NCBI RefSeq assembly: GCF_003121705.1
Contig: NZ_PYHR01000002.1
Location: forward strand, 1,922,001 to 1,986,000
DNA from: Serinibacter arcticus
GTDB taxonomy: Bacteria > Actinomycetota > Actinomycetes > Actinomycetales > Beutenbergiaceae
Length of the DNA: 64,000 nucleotides
Direction of reading: 5' to 3'
Shown here piece after piece: positions 26,702-34,921 of this stretch. Below the pieces are notes generated by a model, which was not told where the DNA came from, did no database searches, and saw only the letters and a program-made list of their open reading frames with translations. Numbering within the stretch: the stretch's first letter is position 1; every line of letters starts with the position of its first letter. The position numbers and the translations under genes are program-made.

Positions 26702-27390
26702 TGACCGCTCCCGCCGCCGCTGCTCTCCCCGAGGCCCGGCGCGCCACGCTGCACCGGCGCATCCGCCTCGTCGTCGCGTTCACGATCGCCTACAACGTCG
26801 TCGAGGCCGTGATCGCCATCGCGGCGGGCACGGCCGCCTCCTCGGCCGCCCTCGTCGGGTTCGGGCTGGACTCGACCGTCGAGGTCCTGTCCGCCGCGGC
26901 CGTCGCGTGGCAGTTCACGCGCCGTGACCCCGAGCGGTGGGAGCGCCCCACCCTCCGGGTCATCGCCGTCGCGTTCTTCGCGCTCGCGGCCTACGTCAGC
27001 ATCAGCTCGGTGACGGCCCTCGCCGCTCGGACGGAGGTCGAGCACTCCACGGTCGGCATCGTCCTGGCGGCGACCAGCGTCGTGATCATGCCGTTCGTCT
27101 CTCTCGTCGAGCGACGGGCGGGGCTGGAGGTCGGCTCGGCGACCGCAGTGGCCGACTCCAAGCAGACCCTCATCTGCACGTACCTGTCCGTCGCCGTCCT
27201 CGTCGGCCTGATCCTCACGAGCACGCTCGGCTGGTGGTGGGCCGACGCCGTCGCGGGTCTGGTCATCGCGGTCGTCGCGGTCCGCGAGGGGCTCGAGGCG
27301 TGGCGGGGCGACGCGTGCGCCACCTCCGCCGGGCGGCTGCTCGAGCAGGACGCCCCGCAGGACGAGGACTGCTGCGACCACGAGCACTGA
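26701..27390 (+). CDS. Cation diffusion facilitator-like efflux protein
   Basis: A 229-residue membrane protein with about six helices. The Asp in GFGLDSTVEVLSAA and the late ADSKQTLICTYLSVAV and WWADAVAGL segments match the metal-binding helices of cation-efflux proteins. The long cytoplasmic C-terminal domain of classical CDF proteins is missing; in its place is a short tail with EDCCDHEH that could bind soft metal ions. It probably exports the metal sensed by the ArsR protein encoded just upstream. Confidence 0.85.
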   Translation: MTAPAAAALPEARRATLHRRIRLVVAFTIAYNVVEAVIAIAAGTAASSAALVGFGLDSTVEVLSAAAVAWQFTRRDPERWERPTLRVIAVAFFALAAYVSISSVTALAARTEVEHSTVGIVLAATSVVIMPFVSLVERRAGLEVGSATAVADSKQTLICTYLSVAVLVGLILTSTLGWWWADAVAGLVIAVVAVREGLEAWRGDACATSAGRLLEQDAPQDEDCCDHEH

Positions 27391-27424
27391 GCCGGACCTA
27401 CCCGCGGGGCGCATGATGGGAGCG

Positions 27425-28939
27425 ATGTCGACACGCTCCCGAACGTCCCGCAAGCCCGTCCCGACGCTGTTCGTCCAGGTCGCGCAGCACCCGAGCCTCG
27501 GCGTCGAGACCACCTCGGGCAGGCCGTGGGTCGGCGTCGACCAGCAGGTCGGCCACGGTTCGGCCGACGCGCTCTACGCCCTGACGCCGGAGCAGTACGC
27601 CGGGGCGCTCGTGGACTCCTCGACGCTCGGCACGTTCGAGGGCGAGTGCTGGCGCGGCGACCATCCCGAGCTGCGCCTGCACGAGCCCGGCGGTGGGTCG
27701 TGGAAGCCGGAACGCTGGGTGGGCGCCCGCGCGCGGATGCTCCCGCCGTCGGTCGCCGGTGAGATCTGGCACCACGTCGACGCACTGGGCGAATCCGCCG
27801 ACAACGAGCGGGCGGCGACCTCGCGGGCGCTGGCCGCCGGAACCACGACCGCGGGGACCGACGGCGACCCCTCCCTGATCTTCCGGCTCACGGGCGACGG
27901 CGCGTACCCCCGACCCGAGGCGCTGATCGCCGGACTGGCCCCGGGCAGCGACCGCTCCCGGGCACGGTCCGTCCTGGGCGACCCTCTCCCCGACTCCCCC
28001 GACACCTACGCGCTCGAGGGCGACCGGCTGCGCCTGACCTACGGGGGCGACGACGGGGGCGACGGCGACGGCCTCCTCGCCGTCACCCTCGAGCGCCCCG
28101 CAGCCCTCCCCCTCCCCGCCGGCCAGATCCGCACCTTCCTCGAGGTGCTCGGGGAGCCCGAGGCCGGCCCCGCCTTCGAGGCGGTCGCGACCCTCGCCGG
28201 CGGGACGTCGCGACGCTGGGCCGCCTCCTCCGGCTTCCACCGCCGACTGATCGCGTTCGACGGCGGCGTGGAGGTCCAGGTCGAGGAGGGCCGCGTGCTG
28301 AGCGCGCGCGTGCGGCTGGGTGCGGGCTCGGCCGGCGCCGCCTACCCCCACGCCGAGGGGCTGCTCCCCGGGACGACGTGGCCGCCGTCGCGCGACGACG
28401 TCCACCGCGCGCTCGGCGCCCCCGCCGCCACGAACGGACGCCTCGAGCTCCACCGGTTCGGGGCGCGGGACCTCCTGATCACCTACGACGGCGACACCCC
28501 GACCGACCTGACCGCCGTCGGCCGCGGAGTGAGCGTCACGCACCGGATGCACCGCTGGCGCTCCGGGGAGTTCACGACGTTCCTCGACATCCTCGGCCGC
28601 CCCCGGACCGACCCGCTGGTGGGCCGTGTCCACGCCCTGCCGGGGGTGCGCCTCGCCTACCGCCGGGACGTCGTCGACCGGGTCGAGATCGGCGGCAGCG
28701 GCCACCCGGCCGAGCGCTTCGCGGCCTTCGTCGACGGGATGCCGCCCCGGCCCACGCGCTCCGACGTGCCGTTCGGGCGACCGCACGACACCGGCGACAC
28801 CGACGACCTGCGCTACCTCGACCAGGGCTGCGTCCACGTCCGCGCGGCCGACGGCACCCTGGTCTCGACGATCGCCGTGAGCCAGGAGCCGCCGTCCGGC
28901 CTGGACCTGCACCGCCCCCGGCCCTGGACCGACCGCTGA
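27425..28939 (+). CDS. Unrecognised protein with internal sequence repeats
   Basis: A 504-residue soluble protein, rich in Asp, Gly, Arg and Pro, with no signal peptide or membrane segment. I recognise no family. It seems built from alternating modules. Type A, at about 164-222, 309-365 and 431-485, follows a G-L/M-x-P-G-x(n)-R-x-V-x(2)-LG-x-P pattern and ends in a short beta unit. Type B, at about 233-260 and 380-407, shows GQIRTFLEVLGEPEAGP against GEFTTFLDILGRPRTDP. The start is uncertain: ATG 27425 has GGGAG close by; ATG 27413 is possible. It converges on the VOC gene. Confidence 0.6.
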   Translation: MSTRSRTSRKPVPTLFVQVAQHPSLGVETTSGRPWVGVDQQVGHGSADALYALTPEQYAGALVDSSTLGTFEGECWRGDHPELRLHEPGGGSWKPERWVGARARMLPPSVAGEIWHHVDALGESADNERAATSRALAAGTTTAGTDGDPSLIFRLTGDGAYPRPEALIAGLAPGSDRSRARSVLGDPLPDSPDTYALEGDRLRLTYGGDDGGDGDGLLAVTLERPAALPLPAGQIRTFLEVLGEPEAGPAFEAVATLAGGTSRRWAASSGFHRRLIAFDGGVEVQVEEGRVLSARVRLGAGSAGAAYPHAEGLLPGTTWPPSRDDVHRALGAPAATNGRLELHRFGARDLLITYDGDTPTDLTAVGRGVSVTHRMHRWRSGEFTTFLDILGRPRTDPLVGRVHALPGVRLAYRRDVVDRVEIGGSGHPAERFAAFVDGMPPRPTRSDVPFGRPHDTGDTDDLRYLDQGCVHVRAADGTLVSTIAVSQEPPSGLDLHRPRPWTDR

Positions 28940-28966
28940 GAGCGACAGGACCCGCCCGGCAGGGGC

Positions 28967-29329
28967 TCAGGCCTTGTCGTGCAGCGTGACGAGGTAGCCG
29001 TCGGGGTCGACGAACGTGAAGGTCACCCCGAACGGGCCGGGAGCCGGGTCGACGGCGATCGCCACACCGTCGGCGACCATCCCCGCGTGGACGGCCGCGA
29101 CGTCAGCGGCGTGCAGCCAGATGCCGACACCGCGACCGAGCGGCGCCTCGTCGAGGTCGACGCCGGGCAGCGGAGGGCGGACGGCGAACGACGCCGGTGC
29201 GGTGTCGAAGACGACGGCGGTGGGCGGGCCCGCCTGCCGGGTGAAGCCGAGGTGACGCTCGTAGAACTCCGCGGAGCGGGGCACGTCGCGCACCTGCAGG
29301 GAGATGAAACCGGGGCCGGCGACGGACAT
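28967..29329 (-). CDS. VOC (glyoxalase/bleomycin-resistance) family protein
   Basis: A 120-residue single VOC module with the paired beta-alpha-beta-beta-beta layout (FISLQVRDVPRSAEFYERHLGFT, then GVGIWLHAADVAAVHAGMVADG and TFTFVDPDGYLVTLHD). Such proteins bind a metal and act as small lyases, dioxygenases or drug-binding proteins; the substrate is unknown. AAAGAGG precedes the ATG. It is divergent from the MarR gene, with twin palindromic operators between them, so it is the likely target of that regulator. Confidence 0.88.
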   Translation of the reverse strand: MSVAGPGFISLQVRDVPRSAEFYERHLGFTRQAGPPTAVVFDTAPASFAVRPPLPGVDLDEAPLGRGVGIWLHAADVAAVHAGMVADGVAIAVDPAPGPFGVTFTFVDPDGYLVTLHDKA

Positions 29330-29345
29330 GATGCCTCTTTCGTTG

Positions 29346-29363
29346 ATGTCAACTACCTGACAT
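29346..29363. promoter_or_regulatory. MarR operator 1
   Basis: ATGTCA-N6-TGACAT, a perfect 18-bp inverted repeat 17 bases upstream of the VOC start codon. An identical pair of half-sites follows 27 bp away. Confidence 0.8.
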
Positions 29364-29372
29364 CCGAACCGT

Positions 29373-29390
29373 ATGTCAAACTACTGACAT
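29373..29390. promoter_or_regulatory. MarR operator 2, overlapping the marR start codon
   Basis: ATGTCA-N6-TGACAT again. The last two bases are the A and T of the marR ATG (29389-29391). Binding here would block transcription into marR. Confidence 0.8.
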
Positions 29391-29832
29391 GGGTCAAGAT
29401 GCGCCGCGGATCGAGCTCGCCTCCTCCCCCGGCTACCTGGTCAAGGTGGTCTCGAGCGCCCTGCGCTCGGCGATGGAGGACGTGCTGCGCCCCCTCGGGA
29501 TGACGATCACGCACTACTCCTGCCTCGAGCTGCTCGCCCAGCGTCCCGGCCTGTCGAGCTCCGACCTCGCGCGCGGGACGTTCGTGACGCGGCAGTCGAT
29601 GAACGTCCTCCTGCAGAGCCTGCAGCGCGACGGTCTCGTCACCCGTCCCGAGCAGCCCGCCAGCGGTCGGGTCCTGCCCACCGAGCTGACCGACGCCGGA
29701 CGTCGCCAGCTCGCGGCCGCGAGCGCCGCCGTCCGCGCGGTCGAGGACCGGATGACGGCCGGGCTGGACCCCGCCGAGCGCCGCCGGCTGACCGACCTGC
29801 TCGACCGCTGCGCCGTCGCCCTGCGGACCTGA
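29389..29832 (+). CDS. MarR-family transcriptional regulator
   Basis: A 147-residue winged-helix regulator with the MarR layout: helix 1-2 (YLVKVVSSALRSAMEDVLRPLGMTITHYSCLELLAQRPG), recognition helix RQSMNVLLQSLQRDGLVTR and wing ASGRVLPTELTDAGRRQL. It should bind the twin ATGTCA-N6-TGACAT palindromes in the divergent region and control itself and the VOC gene. There is no Shine-Dalgarno; the start codon lies inside operator 2, which suggests a leaderless or very short leader. Confidence 0.9.
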   Translation: MGQDAPRIELASSPGYLVKVVSSALRSAMEDVLRPLGMTITHYSCLELLAQRPGLSSSDLARGTFVTRQSMNVLLQSLQRDGLVTRPEQPASGRVLPTELTDAGRRQLAAASAAVRAVEDRMTAGLDPAERRRLTDLLDRCAVALRT

Positions 29833-29903
29833 CGGCCGCGCCCGCGGGCCCACGGGCGCCCGCCGGACGGTCGGGGCAGCTGATACCGGTCAACGACCGG
29901 ATC

Positions 29904-30884
29904 TCAGAGCAGCTCGACCCGATCCGCCTGGGGTCCTCGATCGCTCTGACGGACGACGTACCGGACGCGGTCACCCTCGTGCAGCGCATCCGCGCCGCGC
30001 ACCACGGACACGTGGACGAACAGGTCGTCACCGCCCGCGTCGGGCGTGATGAAGCCGAAGCCGCGATCGCCGTCGAACCGCGCCACGACGCCCGACCCGC
30101 CCCGCACCGGGGCGGACCGGTCCGAGCGCTGCCGGTCCGGCTGCCGGTGGCCCGTCGAGCCGCCGCGACCGGCCGGGGCACCGGCGGACGGACGGCGTGA
30201 CGCGCCCCCCACGAGGTCGACGTCGCGGGCCAGCGGGCCACGGTCGCCGTCGACGACGGTGAACGTCACACGGTCACCCTCGACCAGATCGCGCACACCC
30301 GAGCGCAGGGCCTTGGCGTGCACGAACACGCCGTCGCCCCCGGCGTCGGGCTCGATGAAGCCGAAGCCCTTGTCGGAGTCGAAGAAGGTCACGGTGCCGT
30401 CGGCACCGTCCGACGTGGCCGCGCCTGCGACGGGCACCGAGCCCGTCCCTCCCTGCACCGCGAGCGGCAGCACGTGATCCGCCTGCGGCCCCTTCTCGCC
30501 GGCGACCACGAGGAACGCGACCCGTTGCCCCTCCCGGATCACGCTGCCACCCACGATGGCGGAGCTGTGCACGAAGACCTCCGTGCCGTCGTCCTGAGCG
30601 AGGAACCCGTAGCCCTTGGTCGACTCGTACCAGCTCACCGTGCCGAGCACGCCGAGCACGGAGTCCGAAGGGAGATCACCGGTGACGCGCACCCGCCTGG
30701 CCTGGGGGCCTCGATCACCCTCGCCGAGCTCGAACTCGACCTGCTGTCCCTCGCAGAGCCCGCGGTCGGCGTCGGCGCCGACGATCTCCGACGCGTGGAC
30801 GAACAGGTCCTCGGCACCCTCACCGAGGTCGAGGAATCCGAACCCCCGGTCAGTGTCGAACCAGCGGACGACTCCCTGCGGCAC
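29904..30884 (-). CDS. Protein with four tandem cold-shock domains
   Basis: A 326-residue protein made of four cold-shock (OB-fold) domains at about 1-67, 79-141, 161-226 and 264-326, joined by short Gly/Ser/Pro/Arg linkers; the last linker (230-262) is strongly basic. Every domain keeps both nucleic-acid motifs: RNP1-like RGFGF or KGYGF/KGFGF and RNP2-like DLFVH, EVFVH or GVFVH. Bacterial Csp proteins are normally one domain of about 67 residues. It probably binds single-stranded RNA or DNA with high avidity. The start is GTG 30884 with GAGGAG upstream. Confidence 0.9.
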   Translation of the reverse strand: MPQGVVRWFDTDRGFGFLDLGEGAEDLFVHASEIVGADADRGLCEGQQVEFELGEGDRGPQARRVRVTGDLPSDSVLGVLGTVSWYESTKGYGFLAQDDGTEVFVHSSAIVGGSVIREGQRVAFLVVAGEKGPQADHVLPLAVQGGTGSVPVAGAATSDGADGTVTFFDSDKGFGFIEPDAGGDGVFVHAKALRSGVRDLVEGDRVTFTVVDGDRGPLARDVDLVGGASRRPSAGAPAGRGGSTGHRQPDRQRSDRSAPVRGGSGVVARFDGDRGFGFITPDAGGDDLFVHVSVVRGADALHEGDRVRYVVRQSDRGPQADRVELL

Positions 30885-31025
30885 TGTGCACTCCTCGTTC
30901 GATCCCAGCCTGCGTCGTACGAGCGCCCATTCTCCCCCACGACCGCCCGCCGTCCCGCGCGAGCCGCCTCTAGACTCGGGCGACCGTCACCGCCGACCCG
31001 GAATGCAGCAAGAAGGCGAGCCCGC

Positions 31026-32477
31026 GTGCCCCAGTTCACCCGCCTCCTGTCCCCCGTCACCGGCAGCGAGCCCATCAGCGGTGCCACCAGCCTGCGCACC
31101 CGCCTGATCAGTCGGATCGAGCGCGAGGCGATCGGTCGCGCCCTGCGGGAGACCCGCCCGATCTCCGAGCTGGGCCACTGGGACGTCGAGCCCGACCGCG
31201 GCCGCGTCGTCGACATCGTCGAGGCCTCCCACGCGGGGCGCGTCGAGCACCTGGTCCCGATCCGGGTGGCCCGGATGGTCGGATCGCCGTACGGCTTCCT
31301 GCGCGGCTCCGCCGTCGTGATGGCCGACGACGTCGCCCGCCTCCCCGTCTCCGGCATCACCCCGGTCATCGGGGGCGACGCGCACCTGGGCAACTTCGGG
31401 TTCTACCGCTCGCCCGAGGGCGTGCAGGTGATGGACATCAACGACTTCGACGAGGCCCACGTCGGCGCGTGGGAGTGGGACGTCGCGCGCCTCACCGCCT
31501 CGATCTGGGTGGCCGGCCGCGAGAACTCTCGCACCGAGGACGACTGCCGCGACAGCGTGCTCGCGTGCGTCCGCGCCTACGCGGGCGAGGTCGCCCGCCT
31601 GGCCCGGATCCCGCTGCTCACCCGGTCCTTCGAGCGGATGGACGTCGAGAACCTCACCGCCGCCGCCAGCGACCCCGGGCTGCTCGCCGCGATCGAGAAG
31701 GCCGCGAAGGCGGCGCGCAAGCGCACCAGCGACCGCGCGCTGCCCAAGCTCACCGGCGAGAACGCCCGCGGTGAGCGCGAGATCGTCGCCGAGCCGCCGC
31801 TCGTGGAGCGGCTCAGCCAGTCCGACGCCGAGCTCGTCGCCCAGGGCCTCGACCGCTACCTCGACTCGCTCCCGGCCCAGTGGCGGCGGGTCCTGGCCTG
31901 GTACGGGCTGAGCGACGTCGCGCACAAGGTCGTCGGCGTCGGGAGCGTGGGACTGCGCGCCTACGTGGCACTGCTCGAGGGCACGCACCCCGACGACGTC
32001 CTCTTCCTCCAGCTCAAGCAGGCGCGGCGCTCGGTGCTCGCCCGGTACGTGCACGGCGAGAACGCCTGGCACGACCACCAGGGTCAGCGCGTGGTCGAGA
32101 GCCAGCAGGCGCTCCAGACGGTCTCGGACCCGCTGCTCGGGTGGACCGAGTTCGGCGGCAACCAGTACTACGTGCGCACCTTCCGGAACATGAAGGGCAC
32201 CGTGCCGCTCGACGGCCTGGACTCGGCGGCGCTCGCGGACTACTCCCACATCGTCGGCACGCTGCTCGCGAAGGGACACGCCCGCACGTCCGGCGCCTCG
32301 ATGATCGCCGCCTACCTCGGCGACGACGACGCCCCCGCCCAGGCGTTCGCCGCCTTCGCCCGGGGGTACGCCGACCAGACCGAGGCCGACCACGCCACGA
32401 TGCTCGTCGCGGTGCGGTCGGGGCGGCTGCCCGTGGCGGAGGGGTTCACGGGGTCGGCGTTCCGGCCCGGGGGCTGA
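31026..32477 (+). CDS. DUF2252 family protein
   Basis: A 483-residue protein of the DUF2252 family, related to protein- and aminoglycoside-kinase-like folds. Seen here: RVARMVGSPYGFLRGSAVVMADD, the HxGN-like GGDAHLGNFGFYRSPEG with VMDINDFDEAHVGAWEWDVARLTASIWVA (a kinase-type catalytic loop and metal-binding DFD), and the C-terminal YADQTEADHATMLVAVRSG. The function is not established. GTG 31026 follows AAGGCGAG. It ends 3 bases from the convergent SDR gene. Confidence 0.87.
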   Translation: MPQFTRLLSPVTGSEPISGATSLRTRLISRIEREAIGRALRETRPISELGHWDVEPDRGRVVDIVEASHAGRVEHLVPIRVARMVGSPYGFLRGSAVVMADDVARLPVSGITPVIGGDAHLGNFGFYRSPEGVQVMDINDFDEAHVGAWEWDVARLTASIWVAGRENSRTEDDCRDSVLACVRAYAGEVARLARIPLLTRSFERMDVENLTAAASDPGLLAAIEKAAKAARKRTSDRALPKLTGENARGEREIVAEPPLVERLSQSDAELVAQGLDRYLDSLPAQWRRVLAWYGLSDVAHKVVGVGSVGLRAYVALLEGTHPDDVLFLQLKQARRSVLARYVHGENAWHDHQGQRVVESQQALQTVSDPLLGWTEFGGNQYYVRTFRNMKGTVPLDGLDSAALADYSHIVGTLLAKGHARTSGASMIAAYLGDDDAPAQAFAAFARGYADQTEADHATMLVAVRSGRLPVAEGFTGSAFRPGG

Positions 32478-32480
32478 ACC

Positions 32481-33296
32481 TCAGACGACCAGCGACTGAC
32501 CGCCGTCGATCCAGACCTCCGTGCCCGTGACGTGGCTCGAGGCGTCGGAGGTGAGGAACCACACGAGGTCGCCCACCTGGTCGGACGTGCCCGAGGTGGT
32601 CCCGGTGAGGGGGATCGTGCCGTCGGGGAAGTCGGCGGCCACGCCCAGGTCCTCGGTGTTGCGGTGCTCGGTGTTGTCCCCGATCTCCGTGTCGATCGCG
32701 CCGGGGCAGATCACGTTGACCCGCACGCCGTGCTCGGCCAGCTCGACGGCGATCATCTTCGCGAACGCCACCTGCCCCGCCTTGCTGGAGGAGTAGGCCG
32801 AGGCGCCGGTGTTGCTGAACGTCCGCGTCCCGTTGATGGACGACACGATCACGACGGCGCCGCCCCGCGCCTTCAGCAGCGGGACCGCGTACTTCACGGT
32901 GTGGAACGTGCCGGTGAGGTTGACCGCGATGGTGCGCGACCACTCCTCCGGCTCGAGCTCCTCGAGCGGCGCCCACACCCCGTTGATCCCGGCCGAGGCG
33001 ACGACGACGTCGATCCGGCCCAGCTCGCGCTCCACACGGGCGACGGCGTCGCGCACCTGGGCCGCGTCCTCGACGTCGACACCGAGCGGGAGGACCTGGC
33101 CGCCGTCGGCGACGGCGCGGACCTCCTCGGCGGCGTCGTCCGCACTCGACTGCGAGTGCCCCACGACGACGACGTGGAGCCCCTCGCGCGCCAGCCGGAG
33201 GGCCGCGCCGAGGCCGATCCCGGAACCGGCCCCGGTGACGAGTGCGACCCGGCGCTCGGTCGCGCCGTCGGCGTCGGTGCTGTCGTGCTTGCCCAC
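32481..33296 (-). CDS. Short-chain dehydrogenase/reductase
   Basis: A 271-residue NAD(P)-dependent oxidoreductase of the classical SDR family: cofactor motif TGAGSGIG, structural NAG-like VASAGINGV, catalytic Ser in IVSSINGT and Tyr-x3-Lys in SAYSSSKAG. It ends with the usual VTGTEVWIDGGQSLVV. The GTG start has AAGGAGAA upstream. It lies next to the GlcNAc regulator but is separated from it by about 160 bases and shares only its direction. Substrate unknown. Confidence 0.92.
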   Translation of the reverse strand: MGKHDSTDADGATERRVALVTGAGSGIGLGAALRLAREGLHVVVVGHSQSSADDAAEEVRAVADGGQVLPLGVDVEDAAQVRDAVARVERELGRIDVVVASAGINGVWAPLEELEPEEWSRTIAVNLTGTFHTVKYAVPLLKARGGAVVIVSSINGTRTFSNTGASAYSSSKAGQVAFAKMIAVELAEHGVRVNVICPGAIDTEIGDNTEHRNTEDLGVAADFPDGTIPLTGTTSGTSDQVGDLVWFLTSDASSHVTGTEVWIDGGQSLVV

Positions 33297-33458
33297 GATG
33301 TTCTCCTTCGGTCGGCGAGTCCCTGCCGTTCGACCGTAACCCCGGGGCCGCGCCGCGCGGCCGAGCAGTTCCGCGCACCGGTGGTCGCTTCAGCGACGGC
33401 GAAGCGACCATCCGTGCGCGCAACGGCGGGCGGCGGGGCGGCGGGCGGCGACGGCCGG

Positions 33459-34247
33459 CTACCGCCCGGCGAGCGACATGTGCACCTGGTACCGGTCGCC
33501 CCGGTACCAGGACACGACGTGCTCGACCACCTGGTTCGCGGCGCCGGACGTCCTCCGGAACACCAGCACCGGCGCGCCGGGCTCCACCCCGAGCAGCTCG
33601 GCGCGCTCGGCGTCGACCGCCTCGGCCCACGCCGTCTGCTCGGCGTGGTCGATCCGGACGCCGTAGACATCGGCGAGCAGGCCGTAGAGAGACCCGGCGA
33701 GGTCGCGCGAGCCGAGGTCGGGCGCCACGCGCGCCGAGTACCAGGCGAGCTCGAACGCCATCGGCACCCCGCCCGCCAGCCGGAGCCGCTCGATGCGCCA
33801 GGCCTTCTCGCCCTCCTCGAGCCCGAGCGACGCCCGCGCCTCCACCGGCGCCTCGACCAGCTCGACGCTCCGCACGAGGGTGGACGGCACGAGCCCGCGC
33901 CGTCGCATGTCCTCGGTGAACGAGGCGAGGTGCAGCGTGGTCTGCACGCGGTGTCCCGCGACGAACGTGCCCTTGCCCTGCACCTTGTAGAGCTTCTGCT
34001 CCTCGACCAGCGCCCGGATCGCCTCGCGCACGGTCGCGCGCGAGACGCCGTAGGTCACCATGAGCTCCCGCTCCGAGGGGATCGCCGCGTGCGGCTGCCA
34101 GGCGTGGCCGACCTGCGAGAGCAGGATCGAGCGGAGCTGGGCGTGCTTCGGCACCGGGCCGTCGGCGACGACGGACCGATCGGCACCCCCCGCAGCCGCC
34201 CCCGGCTCGTCCACGACCTCCGCCGTTCCTCCTGTGACCCGCGTCAT
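33459..34247 (-). CDS. GntR/HutC-family repressor of GlcNAc genes (DasR/NagR type)
   Basis: A 262-residue regulator with an N-terminal GntR winged helix (AAIPSERELMVTYGVSRATVREAIRALVEEQKLYKVQGKGTFVA) and a C-terminal UTRA ligand-binding domain (MAFELAWYSARVAPDLGSRD, then TSGAANQVVEHVVSWYRGDRYQVHMSL). DasR/NagR proteins respond to amino-sugar phosphates. The ATG at 34247 gives a normal length. It is divergent from the PTS and nag genes, with dre-like half-sites between them. Strong context for GlcNAc control; the effector is inferred. Confidence 0.87.
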   Translation of the reverse strand: MTRVTGGTAEVVDEPGAAAGGADRSVVADGPVPKHAQLRSILLSQVGHAWQPHAAIPSERELMVTYGVSRATVREAIRALVEEQKLYKVQGKGTFVAGHRVQTTLHLASFTEDMRRRGLVPSTLVRSVELVEAPVEARASLGLEEGEKAWRIERLRLAGGVPMAFELAWYSARVAPDLGSRDLAGSLYGLLADVYGVRIDHAEQTAWAEAVDAERAELLGVEPGAPVLVFRRTSGAANQVVEHVVSWYRGDRYQVHMSLAGR

Positions 34248-34269
34248 AGGCCGTTCCCCCCTCGCTCGA

Positions 34270-34341
34270 TTGACACGCGCACACCGTGTCGTCACTATGG
34301 TCGCACTGGTCCGTACCAGTAGCAACCAGTACCGGACCAGT
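34270..34341 (+). promoter_or_regulatory. GlcNAc-locus promoter with DasR-type (dre) sites
   Basis: TTGACA at 34270-34275 is a consensus -35, with CACTAT (34293-34298) 17 bases on as the likely -10. Downstream, ACTGGTCCGTACCAGT (34305-34320) matches the DasR dre pattern of ACTGGT facing ACCAGT. Two more ACCAGT half-sites follow at 34325-34330 and 34336-34341. A protein bound there would block elongation or initiation of the PTS operon. Confidence 0.75.
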
Positions 34342-34379
34342 CCCTCCGCACAACGATGTCACACCCCGAGGAGCCCCCC

Positions 34380-34859
34380 ATGACCACGACCGCCGCCGGA
34401 TCGACGACGATCCTCGCGCCGCTGACCGGCACCCTCCGCGCTCTCGACGCCGTCCCCGACCCCGTGTTCTCGCAGGGGATCATGGGCCCGGGCGCCGCGA
34501 TCGAGCCGCCCCAGGAGGTCGTCGACGTCGTCGCCCCGGTCTCCGGGACCCTGCTCAAGGTCTTCCCCCACGCGTTCGTGATCCTGACCCCGCAGGGCTG
34601 GGGCGTGCTGGTCCACCTCGGGATCGACACGGTCGGTCTCGACGGCGCGGGCTTCACGGTGCACGTCGCGCAGGGCGACGAGATCGCCACCGGCGCGCCC
34701 GTCGTCATTTACGACGTCCCGGCCGTCACCGCCGCGGGGCTCGCGACCGTCGTCCCCGTCGTCCTCCTCGAGCACACCGGGGAGGTGGCGCTCGCCGCCG
34801 GCCTGGCCGACGGTGCCGCCCTCGCCCCGGGCGCCCCGTTCCTCACGCTCGCCGGCTGA
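34380..34859 (+). CDS. PTS glucose-family EIIA component
   Basis: A 159-residue cytoplasmic phosphocarrier of the EIIA-Glc fold (PTS_EIIA_1). The phospho-accepting His79 is in GVLVHLGIDTV and the helper His64 in VFPHAFVIL, 15 residues apart as in the family. It takes phosphate from HPr and passes it to the EIIB cysteine of the next gene. ATG 34380 follows GAGGAG at normal spacing; ATG 34356 lacks this. First gene of the GlcNAc uptake and use operon. Confidence 0.93.
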   Translation: MTTTAAGSTTILAPLTGTLRALDAVPDPVFSQGIMGPGAAIEPPQEVVDVVAPVSGTLLKVFPHAFVILTPQGWGVLVHLGIDTVGLDGAGFTVHVAQGDEIATGAPVVIYDVPAVTAAGLATVVPVVLLEHTGEVALAAGLADGAALAPGAPFLTLAG

Positions 34860-34921
34860 GCCGGTCGTCACCACCCACCCCCGTCCGCCACCCGACCCAC
34901 CACAGACGAAGGAGACCCACG

